Assembly: GCF_004011175.1 (NCBI RefSeq)
Contig: NZ_RQXX01000002.1
Span: 248,001-312,000 of the forward strand
Length of the DNA: 64,000 bases
From: Mesobaculum littorinae
Lineage (GTDB): Bacteria; Pseudomonadota; Alphaproteobacteria; Rhodobacterales; Rhodobacteraceae
Direction: 5' to 3'
Shown here: positions 8,572 through 17,442 of the stretch, one piece after another
How the letters are laid out: each line of letters opens with the position of its first letter
How positions within the stretch are numbered: the first letter of the stretch is position 1
Made by a program: the position numbers and the translations under genes
The notes under the pieces: generated by a model
Database searches by the model: none
Told to the model about the DNA's origin: nothing
The model's input: the letters and a program-made list of their open reading frames with translations, nothing else

Positions 8572-9720
8572 TCAGGCCGGCAGGACGGAGAGGTCGAGCA
8601 GGTAGCGCTCGATCCGGTAGCGGGTGTAGTCCGAGGGGACGGTGTAGGTCGCGTAGGCGATGAAGCCCGACTGCCCCACGCCCATCGGATAGACGGCGCG
8701 TATCTCGGCCTCGACCGCGATACGCAGCTGCCGCCCGTGCCGACGGCGGGCGAGGATCTCAAGCCGCGCGGGCCCTTCCTTGGGCGGCAGGGTGGTGACC
8801 ATCTGGATCACCTCGTCCGACACGCCGCACAGCGCCGCGGTCAGCCGTCGCCCGTCCTGTTCGCCCTCGACCCGGACGTTGCGCAACCGGCGAAAGCCCG
8901 AGCGCAGCCAGGTATGCGCCCCCACGGGCGACCGCAATTCGCGGATCGCCTCGGCCAGGCTGGCGATGCTGCGCAGGACCACCCACAGCCCCACGCGGGC
9001 CAGAAACAGCGACAGGGCGCCGTAGCGGATCGGCGCGGCGCAGCACATCCGGTTGAACCGGCCGCGCACCTTCTTGGGCGTGCCATGCGGCATCAGCGCC
9101 TGGCTGAGCCCGACGAGCCCGGGGCGCACCCGGAAACGCCCGGCATGGGCGGGGTCGGTGACGGCATAGATATGTTCGATCTCGGGCCGCACGGGGCGGG
9201 GGCCGAAGAACACCATTTCGCCGCGCAGGATGTTGACCAGCTGCGGCAGCTCGTCCATCCGCGTCTTGCGCAGGTAGCTGCCCAGCGTCGTCTCGATCGT
9301 CGTGTGTTTGGGCAGGGTGCCGTGCGCCGTCAGCTTCGCCGCGCCCGCGTCAAGCGTGCGGAATTTGAGGATCCGGAACGGGCGGCGGTCCTTGCCCAGA
9401 CGGGTCCCCGCGTAGAAGACCGGGCCGCCGCAGGTCGTGCGGCAGAGGAGGTAGAGCAAAAGGAAAAGCGGCGCGGCCGCCACCAGCAGCAGCGCCGCCA
9501 GCGTGCGGTTCAGCGCGGCGTCGAGGCGCTCATGCCGCGGCAGGTAGCCCGAGCGTACCGCCGCCGGCGACAAAAGCCCGCGGCACGCGCCCGAAGAGGG
9601 GTCCGGACGTCCCGAGGCTCGGGCCCGGCCCGCCGGCCAGAGCGGCTCTGCCGGGTCACGGCGCAGGGGCGCCGCCGGAAGCGGGTGGGAAGAGACCGGA
9701 TCAGTATCGGTCAGGGCCAT
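8572..9720 (-). CDS. Initiating sugar-phosphate transferase (WbaP/ExoY type)
   Basis: A 382-residue polyprenyl-phosphate glycose-1-phosphate transferase. A hydrophobic helix lies near 70-93, then the catalytic domain with GTRLGKDRRPFRILKFRT, LRKTRMDELPQLVNILRGEM and FGPRPVRPE (to about 180). It loads the first sugar phosphate on undecaprenyl phosphate and so starts repeat-unit synthesis. Residues from about 265 to 382 form an extra C-terminal domain beyond the usual family length that I do not recognise; it lacks clear PilZ motifs. A GGGGGAT Shine-Dalgarno precedes the ATG. It is the first gene of the minus-strand operon, facing an AT-rich promoter region. Confidence 0.88.
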   Translation of the reverse strand: MALTDTDPVSSHPLPAAPLRRDPAEPLWPAGRARASGRPDPSSGACRGLLSPAAVRSGYLPRHERLDAALNRTLAALLLVAAAPLFLLLYLLCRTTCGGPVFYAGTRLGKDRRPFRILKFRTLDAGAAKLTAHGTLPKHTTIETTLGSYLRKTRMDELPQLVNILRGEMVFFGPRPVRPEIEHIYAVTDPAHAGRFRVRPGLVGLSQALMPHGTPKKVRGRFNRMCCAAPIRYGALSLFLARVGLWVVLRSIASLAEAIRELRSPVGAHTWLRSGFRRLRNVRVEGEQDGRRLTAALCGVSDEVIQMVTTLPPKEGPARLEILARRRHGRQLRIAVEAEIRAVYPMGVGQSGFIAYATYTVPSDYTRYRIERYLLDLSVLPA

Positions 9721-9924
9721 CAGATCCCCCGGAAAAAAGACTTTGAAAGACACAATTCTGCGAGAATGCCACGTGTCTGCCGCGTTCAAGACATATTTGT
9801 TAACATTTGTTTCATTAAATAGGCGGCCAACTTTCCGGTTGTCGACATTTCTCCCGCGAACAGGCTGTTTCCCTGCCCCGCTCTGGTCACAATTCGATCT
9901 CTAATTATCAGAATACAGGGTATT
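9721..9924. promoter_or_regulatory. AT-rich divergent regulatory region of the polysaccharide genes
   Basis: A markedly AT-rich 204 bases separates the minus-strand operon from the plus-strand GT4 gene. It contains a perfect inverted repeat ATTCT-gcg-AGAAT at 9755-9767, a GTTAAC palindrome near 9800 and a T-rich stretch. I could not settle on a single -35/-10 pair. The inverted repeat lies 34 bases upstream of the sugar transferase ATG and could be an operator or 5' leader structure. Confidence 0.5.
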
Positions 9925-11112
9925 TTGTTGAAAAGGCCGCGCCGCCGACCCACCAGCCACACTGCCGCAGCCTGTCCCGGTGTCGCCTTCGTCCTGCCTC
10001 ATTTCGAGGTCGGAGGCATCGAAACGGGCGTCCTGGAGTACGCCAACGCCCTGGCGAATCGGGGTTACGCGCCATCGCTCATCCTGTCGTGCAGGCGTGG
10101 GGGCCTGTTGTCGCGGCTGGTTGACGGGGTGACGGTCTACGACCTTGGCGGGCGCCGCGCGCTGGTGACGATCCCGGCGCTGGCAAAGGCCATCCGGCTG
10201 TCCCGGGCCGAGGTCGTTTATTCCGGCACCAATGCCCGCAACATAGCGACGCTTCTGGCGGTGTCGCTGATCCCCGCGCGGGTGCGTCCGGCGGTCCTGA
10301 TCTCGGAACATACCTCGCCCGGGGATTACCTGTCCGGCGCGCGGGCGCCGCGGCTGCGCCGGGCGCTGATGCGGCGGCTCTATCCCCGCGCGCAGGCGCT
10401 GCTGGCCCCGACCGAGGGCCTGGCCGAGGACTGGCTGAGCGCGCTGGACCTGGACCGCCCGCGGGTGATGTTGCAGCCCAACCCGATCCTGGGGCCCGCG
10501 GCCCTGACGATGTCCGAGAGGGTCGCGACCCGGACCGGCCCCTACCGCGACCCCGCGCTGATCGTGGCGGTGGGGCGGTTCGATCCCGTGAAGGGGCATG
10601 ACCTGCTGATCGACGCCTTTGCCCGGCTGCATCGCCAGTATCCGTGGCTGCGGTTGGTCATCTACGGCGACGGCGCCGGGCGCGCGGCGCTTGAGACGCA
10701 GATCGCCTCCGCGGGGCTGGCGCAGACGGTGCGGCTGGCCGGCCATACCGATGATGTCGCCGGGGCGCTTGCGCGGGCGGCGGTGCTGGCGGTGCCGTCG
10801 CGACGCGAGGGGTTCGGCAACGTGGTGATCGAGGCCCTGGCGCAGGGCACGCCCGTCGTCGCGACCGACTGCTACGGTCCCGCGTCGCTTTTGCGTCGGG
10901 TGGGGGCGGCGGGCCGGATCGTGGCATGCAACGACCCGGCGGCCTTGGCCGAGGGGTTGGCCGCGATCCTCGGGGATCCCGCCGCCCGGCCGGTGGCGCT
11001 GTCGCGCGGCCTGAGCCTTGCGCGCGGATACACGGTCGACGCCGCGGTGACGCAGTTCGTGGCGACGGCGCGGTGGGCAGCCGACCAGGCGCGGGGCCGG
11101 CCCCACCGCTGA
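9925..11112 (+). CDS. GT4 family glycosyltransferase
   Basis: A 395-residue GT-B glycosyltransferase. FVLPHFEVGGIETGVLEYA is the N-terminal glycine loop, VAVGRFDPVKGHDLLIDAFA starts the donor domain, and SRREGFGNVVIEALAQGTPVV holds the E-x7-E motif. It probably adds a later sugar to the same polymer. No ATG is available near the start: two consecutive TTG codons (9925, 9928) follow an AGGG, so initiation at TTG is likely. It reads divergently from the main operon. Confidence 0.85.
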   Translation: MLKRPRRRPTSHTAAACPGVAFVLPHFEVGGIETGVLEYANALANRGYAPSLILSCRRGGLLSRLVDGVTVYDLGGRRALVTIPALAKAIRLSRAEVVYSGTNARNIATLLAVSLIPARVRPAVLISEHTSPGDYLSGARAPRLRRALMRRLYPRAQALLAPTEGLAEDWLSALDLDRPRVMLQPNPILGPAALTMSERVATRTGPYRDPALIVAVGRFDPVKGHDLLIDAFARLHRQYPWLRLVIYGDGAGRAALETQIASAGLAQTVRLAGHTDDVAGALARAAVLAVPSRREGFGNVVIEALAQGTPVVATDCYGPASLLRRVGAAGRIVACNDPAALAEGLAAILGDPAARPVALSRGLSLARGYTVDAAVTQFVATARWAADQARGRPHR

Positions 11113-11368
11113 CCACTGGGCGCAGGCGGCCTGGGCGACAGGTCCTGCAGGGCGCCCCGCCGGCAGCTCGTCACGCCGGCAGCTTCCCGAACCCGCGCTC
11201 CCCGGTCTTTCGTACACTCGACGATGTCCCTCGCAGGGCGTGAGGCTCATCCTTGCGGCAACGGCCCGGCCTTGCGACCCCGGGCATCGGCCCCGGCCCC
11301 ATGTCCGGGTCGGCCCCGTCGTGAACCGACGTGGTGCGGAGGGCAGGGACGGGGGAGGTGGACCGCGC

Positions 11369-12472
11369 TCAGGCGCCGGATCCCCGCTGCATCCGTCGCA
11401 GGGCCCGCGTTGCCCCGGCCAGCAGGGGGCGCAGCGTGATCTCGTGGGCGGGGACGAGATCGACGATTTCGGGCCGGAACCGCATCTTGAAGCTGTCGCG
11501 CCGGGCCGCGGCGGGGTCGCGCGCCTGCGCCTCGGGCCGGCTCAGGCCGCTCATGTCCAGCCAGCGCGGCGGATGCGGGTCGGTGACCGCGTCGCGGATC
11601 GCGGTGTCGAAGGCGATGAAGGTGCGCGGCAGCTTGCTGTCGGCCTCGGCCCACGCGACCGAGACGGGTAGGGCGCGGTCGCCGTCGCGATAGGTGACGA
11701 AGCCGCCGAAGACCCGCCCCTCGTGCTCGACGATGTTGAAACTGCCGCCGCGCCGCCGAACCCAGTCGAGATGCCCGGCCGCGTCCGGATGGCCCGCGCC
11801 TTCGAAGCCGCGCGTGTCGCGGAACGCGGCCACGCAGGCGTCGAACCATGCAAGATCGGCCGCGTCCCGGACCGGGCGCGTGGTCAGCCCCGCCTTGGGG
11901 ATCGCCCGCAGCTGCCGCCGCATCTTTGCGCCGAACCGTGCATAGATATCGTCCAGGGTTCCGGAAAGGTCCACGAGACCGGTGCGTGTATGCAGCGTCT
12001 GCCGTGCCTCGGGCAGAGGGCGGGCGCCATGCGCTGCCAACGCCTTTTCGGCGATGCGCGCCGCCTCGCCGCTCCAGCGGGGGTTCAGCGTCAGGCTCAC
12101 CACCCCCGCGCCGCGCAGGGCGGGCAAGAGATCGGCCAGCAGGGGGAAGAGGTCGCCGGGCGTCGCGGTGACGGGGCCGCGCCGGAACGCCGCCGTGGCG
12201 TATCCGCCGGCAAGACGGGTCAGCCGCAGCACGCCCACCAGCCGCAAGGGACCGGGGCAGCCGTCCGGGGTCGCGGCGTCGGACATTGTGACCAGCCGGT
12301 AGGCATGCCGGCGGTTGTTGCGCGGCGCGACCTCGGGCCAGTCAGGGTCCTGCAGGTAGGAGTAGGCGGGCGAGGCTTGCACGAAGTTTAGCGCGGCGGC
12401 GCGCGTCGCCGCGTCGGGCAGTGCGTGAATGGCAACCCGGGGCCCGCCCCCCGTCGCGGTCGCGCCGCTCAT
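11369..12472 (-). CDS. FemAB/GNAT-like acyl- or aminoacyltransferase
   Basis: A 367-residue protein with two GNAT-like halves, as in the FemAB/lipid II aminoacyltransferase-like group. Marks of the family are YSYLQDPDWPEV near the N-terminus, the central LDDIYARFGAKMRRQLRAIPKAG (the W/FxxxxxxMRRxxRKAxK-type motif) and a C-terminal GGFVTYRDGDRALPVSVAWA strand-helix-strand. Homologues beside polysaccharide loci are thought to transfer acyl or amino-acid groups to sugars. The ATG overlaps the upstream gene's stop (ATGA), so the two acetyltransferase genes form one unit. The substrate is unknown. Confidence 0.7.
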   Translation of the reverse strand: MSGATATGGGPRVAIHALPDAATRAAALNFVQASPAYSYLQDPDWPEVAPRNNRRHAYRLVTMSDAATPDGCPGPLRLVGVLRLTRLAGGYATAAFRRGPVTATPGDLFPLLADLLPALRGAGVVSLTLNPRWSGEAARIAEKALAAHGARPLPEARQTLHTRTGLVDLSGTLDDIYARFGAKMRRQLRAIPKAGLTTRPVRDAADLAWFDACVAAFRDTRGFEGAGHPDAAGHLDWVRRRGGSFNIVEHEGRVFGGFVTYRDGDRALPVSVAWAEADSKLPRTFIAFDTAIRDAVTDPHPPRWLDMSGLSRPEAQARDPAAARRDSFKMRFRPEIVDLVPAHEITLRPLLAGATRALRRMQRGSGA

Positions 12473-13671
12473 GGCCGGGGTGTGTCGGTAGCGGACTTGG
12501 CCTGAGCCGCGGCGCGGGGCCCGGGCTTGGCCCCCGACCAGCGGCGCAGACGGCGGCGCAGGCCGCGCAGCGCCCGCGCGCTTTCCCACCCCAGCACGGC
12601 GGCGGGGTCGAACCGGCGGTGCAGGATCACCCGGTCAAGCGGGCGGCTGTCGGTCGCAAGCTCCTGGTTCAGCTTCGAGGTCCGCATGAAATCCACCCGT
12701 GACATCCCCGCCGCGGCGGCCGCCACCGAAACCCGGTGCAACGCAAGCCGGCCCGGGCTGGACTTGGCATAGGTCTCGTTGAACTCGTGGCTGACCGCCA
12801 GCCAGGTGTCGCCGTCGCGCAGCGCGAAGTAGCCGCAGACCGGCGTCTGGCCGTCATGCAGCGCACCGAAGCGCGCCCGGTCGGGCCCCAGCCGGTGCGC
12901 CAGCCCGCGCAGGAACGCCGCACCCGCCGCATCCGCGCCGAATCCGGTGCCCGCCGCCGCCTTCCACGAGGTTCGCGCCACAGCCAGGTAGCCTTCAAGC
13001 GCGCCCTCGGGGTCGTCGGCCGTCTCGGTCCAGGCAAAGCCCGGGGCCTCGTGCGCCTTCTCGGCCCGCCGGATCAGCCGCCGCTGGCTTTTCGAGCGGG
13101 TGGCGAGGTAAGCCTCGATCCCGCCTGTCAGCGCGACGCTGTCGCCCTGGATCACCTCGCGTCGTTGCAACGCCAGACCTGCATCCCGGGCAGCCCGCGC
13201 GATCATGTCGGCGTCGGCCCGCTCGACCGGGTCGAGCCTCAGGTATCGCCCCCGGCCGAAGCCGCGCAGCAACGCGGCCAGCACCGCCTCGGGCCTCTCC
13301 TCCGGGTGGGTGCCGGGGGTAAGGGGCGGCAGCAGCAGGCCGGCAAAGCCCAGCCGTCCTTCGCCCAGGGGCAAGAGCGCCCGGGCCGGCCCCGCCATCA
13401 GCGGCAGCGCCCCGACAAGCCGACCGTCGCGATGCGCGGTCACGACACGCAGCGCCGCGTCGCGCCCGTATGACTCGAGCCAGGCCGACAGGAACCCGTG
13501 ATCGGCATAGACCGTGGCGCGGCTGCGCGCGTGCAGCGCGGTCCAGGCGGGGGCGAGCGCGTCGAAGGCGTCACGCCACTTGATCACGTCGATCCGCAGC
13601 CCGGCCGTGGCCCGCGCGTCACCGCGGGATGACGCGACCGCTGGGCGGTGCGAGGCGCTGTCGGTCGGCAT
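12469..13671 (-). CDS. BioF2-like GNAT acetyltransferase (CelD-like)
   Basis: A 400-residue protein of the acetyltransf_6/BioF2-like family often found in cellulose and exopolysaccharide loci. Visible features are WTALHARSRATVYADHGFLSAWLESYG near the N-terminus, SKSQRRLIRRAEK, and the C-terminal GNAT core with CGYFALRDGDTWLAVSHEFNETYAKSSPG. It is expected to use an acyl-CoA to decorate sugar or lipid. The start at 13671 has an AAAGG upstream; further upstream codons look non-coding. It is the first gene of the two-gene acetyltransferase unit. Confidence 0.7.
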   Translation of the reverse strand: MPTDSASHRPAVASSRGDARATAGLRIDVIKWRDAFDALAPAWTALHARSRATVYADHGFLSAWLESYGRDAALRVVTAHRDGRLVGALPLMAGPARALLPLGEGRLGFAGLLLPPLTPGTHPEERPEAVLAALLRGFGRGRYLRLDPVERADADMIARAARDAGLALQRREVIQGDSVALTGGIEAYLATRSKSQRRLIRRAEKAHEAPGFAWTETADDPEGALEGYLAVARTSWKAAAGTGFGADAAGAAFLRGLAHRLGPDRARFGALHDGQTPVCGYFALRDGDTWLAVSHEFNETYAKSSPGRLALHRVSVAAAAAGMSRVDFMRTSKLNQELATDSRPLDRVILHRRFDPAAVLGWESARALRGLRRRLRRWSGAKPGPRAAAQAKSATDTPRP

Positions 13672-13966
13672 CGGGTGGGACCTTTCGCGGCGGTGAAATC
13701 TGTCCACTTCGTGACCTGAGAAGCGCCCCAAGGCAACAATTGCGGCGTAAACCGGGCCGTATAGTCGGCTGACGCGCGACAAAGGAAGCACTTCTACCAG
13801 TCGAACGCGAATTCCCGAAACAAAAGCGCGACAGAGCTTCCCTCGCCGCGGCAAGGCTGCTTTCCCTGTTCGCATCGGCATGCCGACCGCCCCGGCTCGA
13901 TTCGTCGTGCCTGCGCCGTGCCACCTGTCCGCCCGCCACGCAGGGCATCGCAAAGGACCGCCGTCC

Positions 13967-15580
13967 ATGTCCCCGACCGCCGCGCGTGTCTATGCCGTGA
14001 CGCTGATGAAGGCGCTGGGGCTCGTGGTGACGTTCCTTCTGGTGATGGCGCAGGCGGCGATCTTCGGCACGGGCGCGGCGGCTGACGCCTTCTTCTTCGC
14101 CCGCCGCACCATCGGTGCCTTCAGCGGGCTCTTCGAACAGGGCGCGCAAAGGCTGTTCGTCCCCGCCTTCGTGCAGGCCTGGGCCGCCGAGGACGACGGG
14201 GACGGGCCGCGTGCCGCCCGTCGCGTGCTCTGGCGCGCCACGCTGGGGCTGTCGGCGGCGGTGGCGCTGGGGGCCGTGGGGGCGATCCTGGCGGCGGGGC
14301 CGCTGGTCACCCTGCTTGCGCCGGGGTTCGAGGGGCCCGTGCGCGACGGGGCGATCCTCGCGTTCAGGATCCTTCTGGTCGGGTTGCCTCTCAACATGGC
14401 CGCGGCGGTGCTGGGCAGCTTCCAGTTCGCCCGGCGCCGCTTCGTTCTGGCCACGGCGGCGACGCTGGCGCCGCGGGTGACTGTGCTGGCCGCCATCGCC
14501 GGGATCGGCGCGGCAGTGACGCCTGCCCAGCTTTCATGGGCCGTCAACGCGGGCGTGGCGTTGATGGCGGCGCTGATGCTGTGGAACGCGCTGCGGGCGC
14601 TGGCGCCGGCCGCCGACCCCGCCCCCCAGGGCGCGCCCTGCGAGGTGATCGACCCCTCTCTCGCCCCTTCCGACGGTGCGGCCGCACCGCGGCCCGCCGC
14701 GTCCCGCAACCGCAAGGCCACTGGTACCGGCACCCGCGCCACCGCCGTCGCGCTGTTCTCGGCGGGACAACTCGCCACCACCTGGATCGACACTGCCCTG
14801 GCCTCGCTGGCCGGACTGGGCGCGCTGGCGATCCTCTACCTCGCGCAGCGGCTACTGAACGCGGCACCGGGGTCGGTCAACGCCGCGGTCTCGAACGTGT
14901 TCTATACGGAATACGCCCACGCGGCCCTCGCCACGCGCACGAGGCAGGCGGCCGAGGTCGCGACCGGCCTGCGGCTGAGCCTCTTCCTGATCCTGCCCAT
15001 CGCCGCGCTTCTCCTGGCCGAGGCGCCGCAGATCGTGCGCCTCGTGCTCGAACGGGGCGCCTTCGACGCAGGTGACAGTGCCGCGACCGCGGGGCTGATC
15101 CGGGCCCTTGCGCCGCTCTTGGTGGTCAACGCCGTCTTCGCCCTGGCGATCACCGCGATCCTGGCCGATGACGCACTGCCGATGCGGGCGGCTGCCATCC
15201 GGGTCTCGCTGGTCTCGATCGCGCTGCGCTGCGTGCTGGGGGCGGCGCTGGTGGGGCCCTTCGGGCTGACCGGCCTCGCGATCACCTTCCTCGTGGCTGA
15301 TGGGGCGCAGATGGCGACGGCCTACGCGATGCTGCGCCGCGCGTTGGGCCCTATCCTGGCACCGGCCGACCACGCGGGCCTCGCGGGTATGACGGGCGCG
15401 GCCATCGCTGCCGGAGGGCTGCTGCTGCTGATGCCCGGGACCGGCCTCCCGGCGTTTGCCCTGCAGGGGGCGGCTTTTGCCATGGCGTATCCCGCCCTTG
15501 CCGCGGCCTTCGGCGTGGCCGAGGCGCGCGCGCTGAACCCGCGCAGGCTCTTCTCGCGGGTGGGGCGCCGGGCCCGCTAG
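13967..15580 (+). CDS. MurJ/MVF-family lipid-linked oligosaccharide flippase
   Basis: A 537-residue protein with about 14 hydrophobic helices. VYAVTLMKALGLVVTFLLV, ADAFFFARRTIGAFSGLFEQGAQRLFVPAF and the helix-7/8 phrase LERGAFDAGDSAATAGLIRAL are typical of MurJ-type flippases. A Pro/Ala-rich cytoplasmic loop lies near 215-255. In this setting it more likely flips the polysaccharide repeat unit (a Wzx role) than lipid II, but the sequence alone does not decide it. AAAGGA lies 9 bases before the ATG. Its stop overlaps the stop of the convergent lipoprotein gene. Confidence 0.8.
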   Translation: MSPTAARVYAVTLMKALGLVVTFLLVMAQAAIFGTGAAADAFFFARRTIGAFSGLFEQGAQRLFVPAFVQAWAAEDDGDGPRAARRVLWRATLGLSAAVALGAVGAILAAGPLVTLLAPGFEGPVRDGAILAFRILLVGLPLNMAAAVLGSFQFARRRFVLATAATLAPRVTVLAAIAGIGAAVTPAQLSWAVNAGVALMAALMLWNALRALAPAADPAPQGAPCEVIDPSLAPSDGAAAPRPAASRNRKATGTGTRATAVALFSAGQLATTWIDTALASLAGLGALAILYLAQRLLNAAPGSVNAAVSNVFYTEYAHAALATRTRQAAEVATGLRLSLFLILPIAALLLAEAPQIVRLVLERGAFDAGDSAATAGLIRALAPLLVVNAVFALAITAILADDALPMRAAAIRVSLVSIALRCVLGAALVGPFGLTGLAITFLVADGAQMATAYAMLRRALGPILAPADHAGLAGMTGAAIAAGGLLLLMPGTGLPAFALQGAAFAMAYPALAAAFGVAEARALNPRRLFSRVGRRAR

Positions 15581-16260
15581 CTGCAGATCCCAGCGATCGG
15601 CGCTTCGCCCCAGGGCACGAGGACTGTCCCGACCTCGGGGCCCGTCGTCCGGGCCAGCCCGGGGAAATGCGGGGCCAGAAGCGCGCGCAGCCTGTCAGTG
15701 CGGGCGCCCTCGGGGTCCAGCGTCCGGCAGCAGACGTATTCCTCGACCAGCGATCCCTGTTGCTCGTAGGAAAACTGCAGAAACCCCCGCCGCTCTCCCA
15801 GATCGAACAGATAGGGATCGCCACGGGGGCTGTGCTCGGCCGCGGCGCGTATCGGGTGATACCCCGTCACCGCACGGTTCTGCCATTGCCAGACATGCGT
15901 CATCTCGTGCGCCAGCAGCATCGCGCGCGCCAGCGTCAGCCGCTCGGGGTAGGCCTCCATCAGGTCGTCGCGGTAATACCGGCGCGACATGAACATGGTG
16001 TCGAACAGCACGAAGGCCGCTGTGCGCGTCACGATCACCGGAGCCACCTCGGGCGGCAGGATGCGCTCTCGGCAGGTCAGGGACGGCCGCGGCGGGCGGC
16101 TGTGCCGGATGTCGCCGATCAGCGCACCGTCGACGATGCGCACCCGGCCCATGTCGAGCGCCTCGCCGTGCAGCGTGGCGGTAAACGCCCGTTCGTTTTC
16201 GGACAAGGGGCGCCCGCAGCCGCCAGCCAGAAGGCAGATCGCCAGAACGATGCGCAGCAC
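15577..16260 (-). CDS. Lipoprotein with an HExxH metallopeptidase-like motif
   Basis: A 227-residue protein. Start at the GTG with GGAGGA five bases upstream gives a short lipoprotein signal peptide (LRIVLAICLLAGGC, lipobox LAGGC). The mature part has LLAHEMTHVWQWQNRAV, with HExxH followed by an aromatic-rich segment, as in DUF4157-like zinc peptidases. There is no obvious third metal ligand and catalysis is unproven. Two Cys pairs (LTCRE, VCCRT) might form disulfides. It is convergent with, and overlaps, the flippase by 4 bases. The gene is common in Rhodobacterales as a hypothetical protein, in my recollection. Confidence 0.7.
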   Translation of the reverse strand: MLRIVLAICLLAGGCGRPLSENERAFTATLHGEALDMGRVRIVDGALIGDIRHSRPPRPSLTCRERILPPEVAPVIVTRTAAFVLFDTMFMSRRYYRDDLMEAYPERLTLARAMLLAHEMTHVWQWQNRAVTGYHPIRAAAEHSPRGDPYLFDLGERRGFLQFSYEQQGSLVEEYVCCRTLDPEGARTDRLRALLAPHFPGLARTTGPEVGTVLVPWGEAPIAGICS

Positions 16261-16335
16261 GAGATCCTCCAAACGTCGAAGCCCCGACAGCGTTAGCCCG
16301 ACGGGCAACCCCGGTCAAAGCCCGCGCGCCCCCTG

Positions 16336-16368
16336 TTTCTTCTCTTCTTAAATACTCCCGCCGGAGGC
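16336..16368 (-). repeat. Dispersed 3'-end element, copy A
   Basis: On the minus strand this reads GCCTCCGGCGGGAG, then TATTTA, then the purine tail AGAAGAGAAGAAA. CTCC and GGAG can pair around GGCG, followed by a T-rich stretch, like a small intrinsic terminator. It lies 76 bases beyond the chaC stop in chaC's direction. Three related copies occur at 22410, 25341 and 32395. Confidence 0.8.
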
Positions 16369-16443
16369 ATGCCGCCCGCAAGCCCCGGACCGGGGCTGCA
16401 GGGCCAGAGGGCGTGCGCCGCAGGCGCTCGATCTTCCACGGCC

Positions 16444-17172
16444 TCACCCCGGCAGGGCGTCGATCTCCCGCGCGACCATCGCCTGCAACTGCCACAGCCG
16501 GGTGTCGTGGATGCCATGCTCTTCCAGCCCCACGACGGTGTTGTGCAGGTATTCCGCGCCCGAGCCGCCGTGCCCGCAGGCCCGCGCCAGCACGTGCGCC
16601 ACCCGGTCGAGCGGCGGGCGCGGCGTCACGATCTCGCCCGTTGGGCCGGCCCAGAAGACCATCGCCTCGGTCCGTCCCGTTGCGGTCTCGACCGGTGACC
16701 AGCGCATCATGTCGCGGTGTTCCAGTGCGGGCATCTCGCGCCTGATCAGCGCCGCGAGCCCCGATCGCAGGGTCTCGGGTGCAAGACGCATCAGCACGCC
16801 CGCACTGGCTCCGCCGCGTTCCAGCGCCAGCATCAGGCCGGGCTGTTCGGGGGTGCCGCGGAAATGGTCGAGCTTCAGGCAGAAGCTGCGGTGCCATCCG
16901 CGCAGCAGGCCGCGCCGCGTTTCGGCCACGTCGAAGCAGGGGTTCCAGATCAGCGAGCCATAGGCGAAGACCCAGATCTGATCCGGGTCGCGCCCGGCAA
17001 GGATCTCTTCGGCCATCCGGTCGTCGTCGGCCGCGTCGGCAAGGGTGAAGCCCGGGATCTCGCCCGGGTCGGGCACCTCGCGCCGGGTGCGGGCAACATG
17101 TTCGGCGGTCAGAACCAGACGGCGGCGGGCGGGGCGAGGCGGGAAAGGGGCATCCATATCGGGCGGCACCAT
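16444..17172 (-). CDS. chaC: ChaC-like gamma-glutamylcyclotransferase
   Basis: A 242-residue protein of the ChaC family, which cleaves glutathione to 5-oxoproline and Cys-Gly in the cytoplasm. IWVFAYGSLIWNPCFD (about 70-85) is the substrate-binding loop; LRGWHRSFCLKLDHFRGTPEQPGLMLAL and AEYLHNTVVGLEEHGI are further family marks. A second ATG at 17157 is possible; I chose 17172 because a G-rich run precedes it. It stands alone, with the dispersed element downstream. Confidence 0.85.
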   Translation of the reverse strand: MVPPDMDAPFPPRPARRRLVLTAEHVARTRREVPDPGEIPGFTLADAADDDRMAEEILAGRDPDQIWVFAYGSLIWNPCFDVAETRRGLLRGWHRSFCLKLDHFRGTPEQPGLMLALERGGASAGVLMRLAPETLRSGLAALIRREMPALEHRDMMRWSPVETATGRTEAMVFWAGPTGEIVTPRPPLDRVAHVLARACGHGGSGAEYLHNTVVGLEEHGIHDTRLWQLQAMVAREIDALPG

Positions 17173-17442
17173 GATCCAGCCCCGGTCAGAGGGCAACGTG
17201 AAATGCCCCCGTCGCTGGCCGTCACCAGCCCGAGACACCCCTGCGGGGGGCCCGTCGTCGACGGCCTCACCGGGCCTCCGCGGCCTGGGAGGCGGCCGCC
17301 CGGGATACCCGCGCGGTCGGTCAGGCCCTCCCGAACCGACCGCCGGCAAAACCGGGGGCCGCCCGGCATCGCCGCGGGGCGGCCAGACTCGGCGGGGCGG
17401 TCGGGCGCAGCGGGAGCGGGGCCCAGCGGGGGCTAGGCCCCG

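Noticed and set aside
8572-8926. PilZ domain at the sugar transferase C-terminus
   Set aside because: The RxxxR and D/NxSxxG motifs are not visible, so I left the domain unassigned.
9801-9820. CtrA binding site in the polysaccharide promoter region
   Set aside because: Two TTAA boxes are present but spaced by about 11 bases instead of 7.
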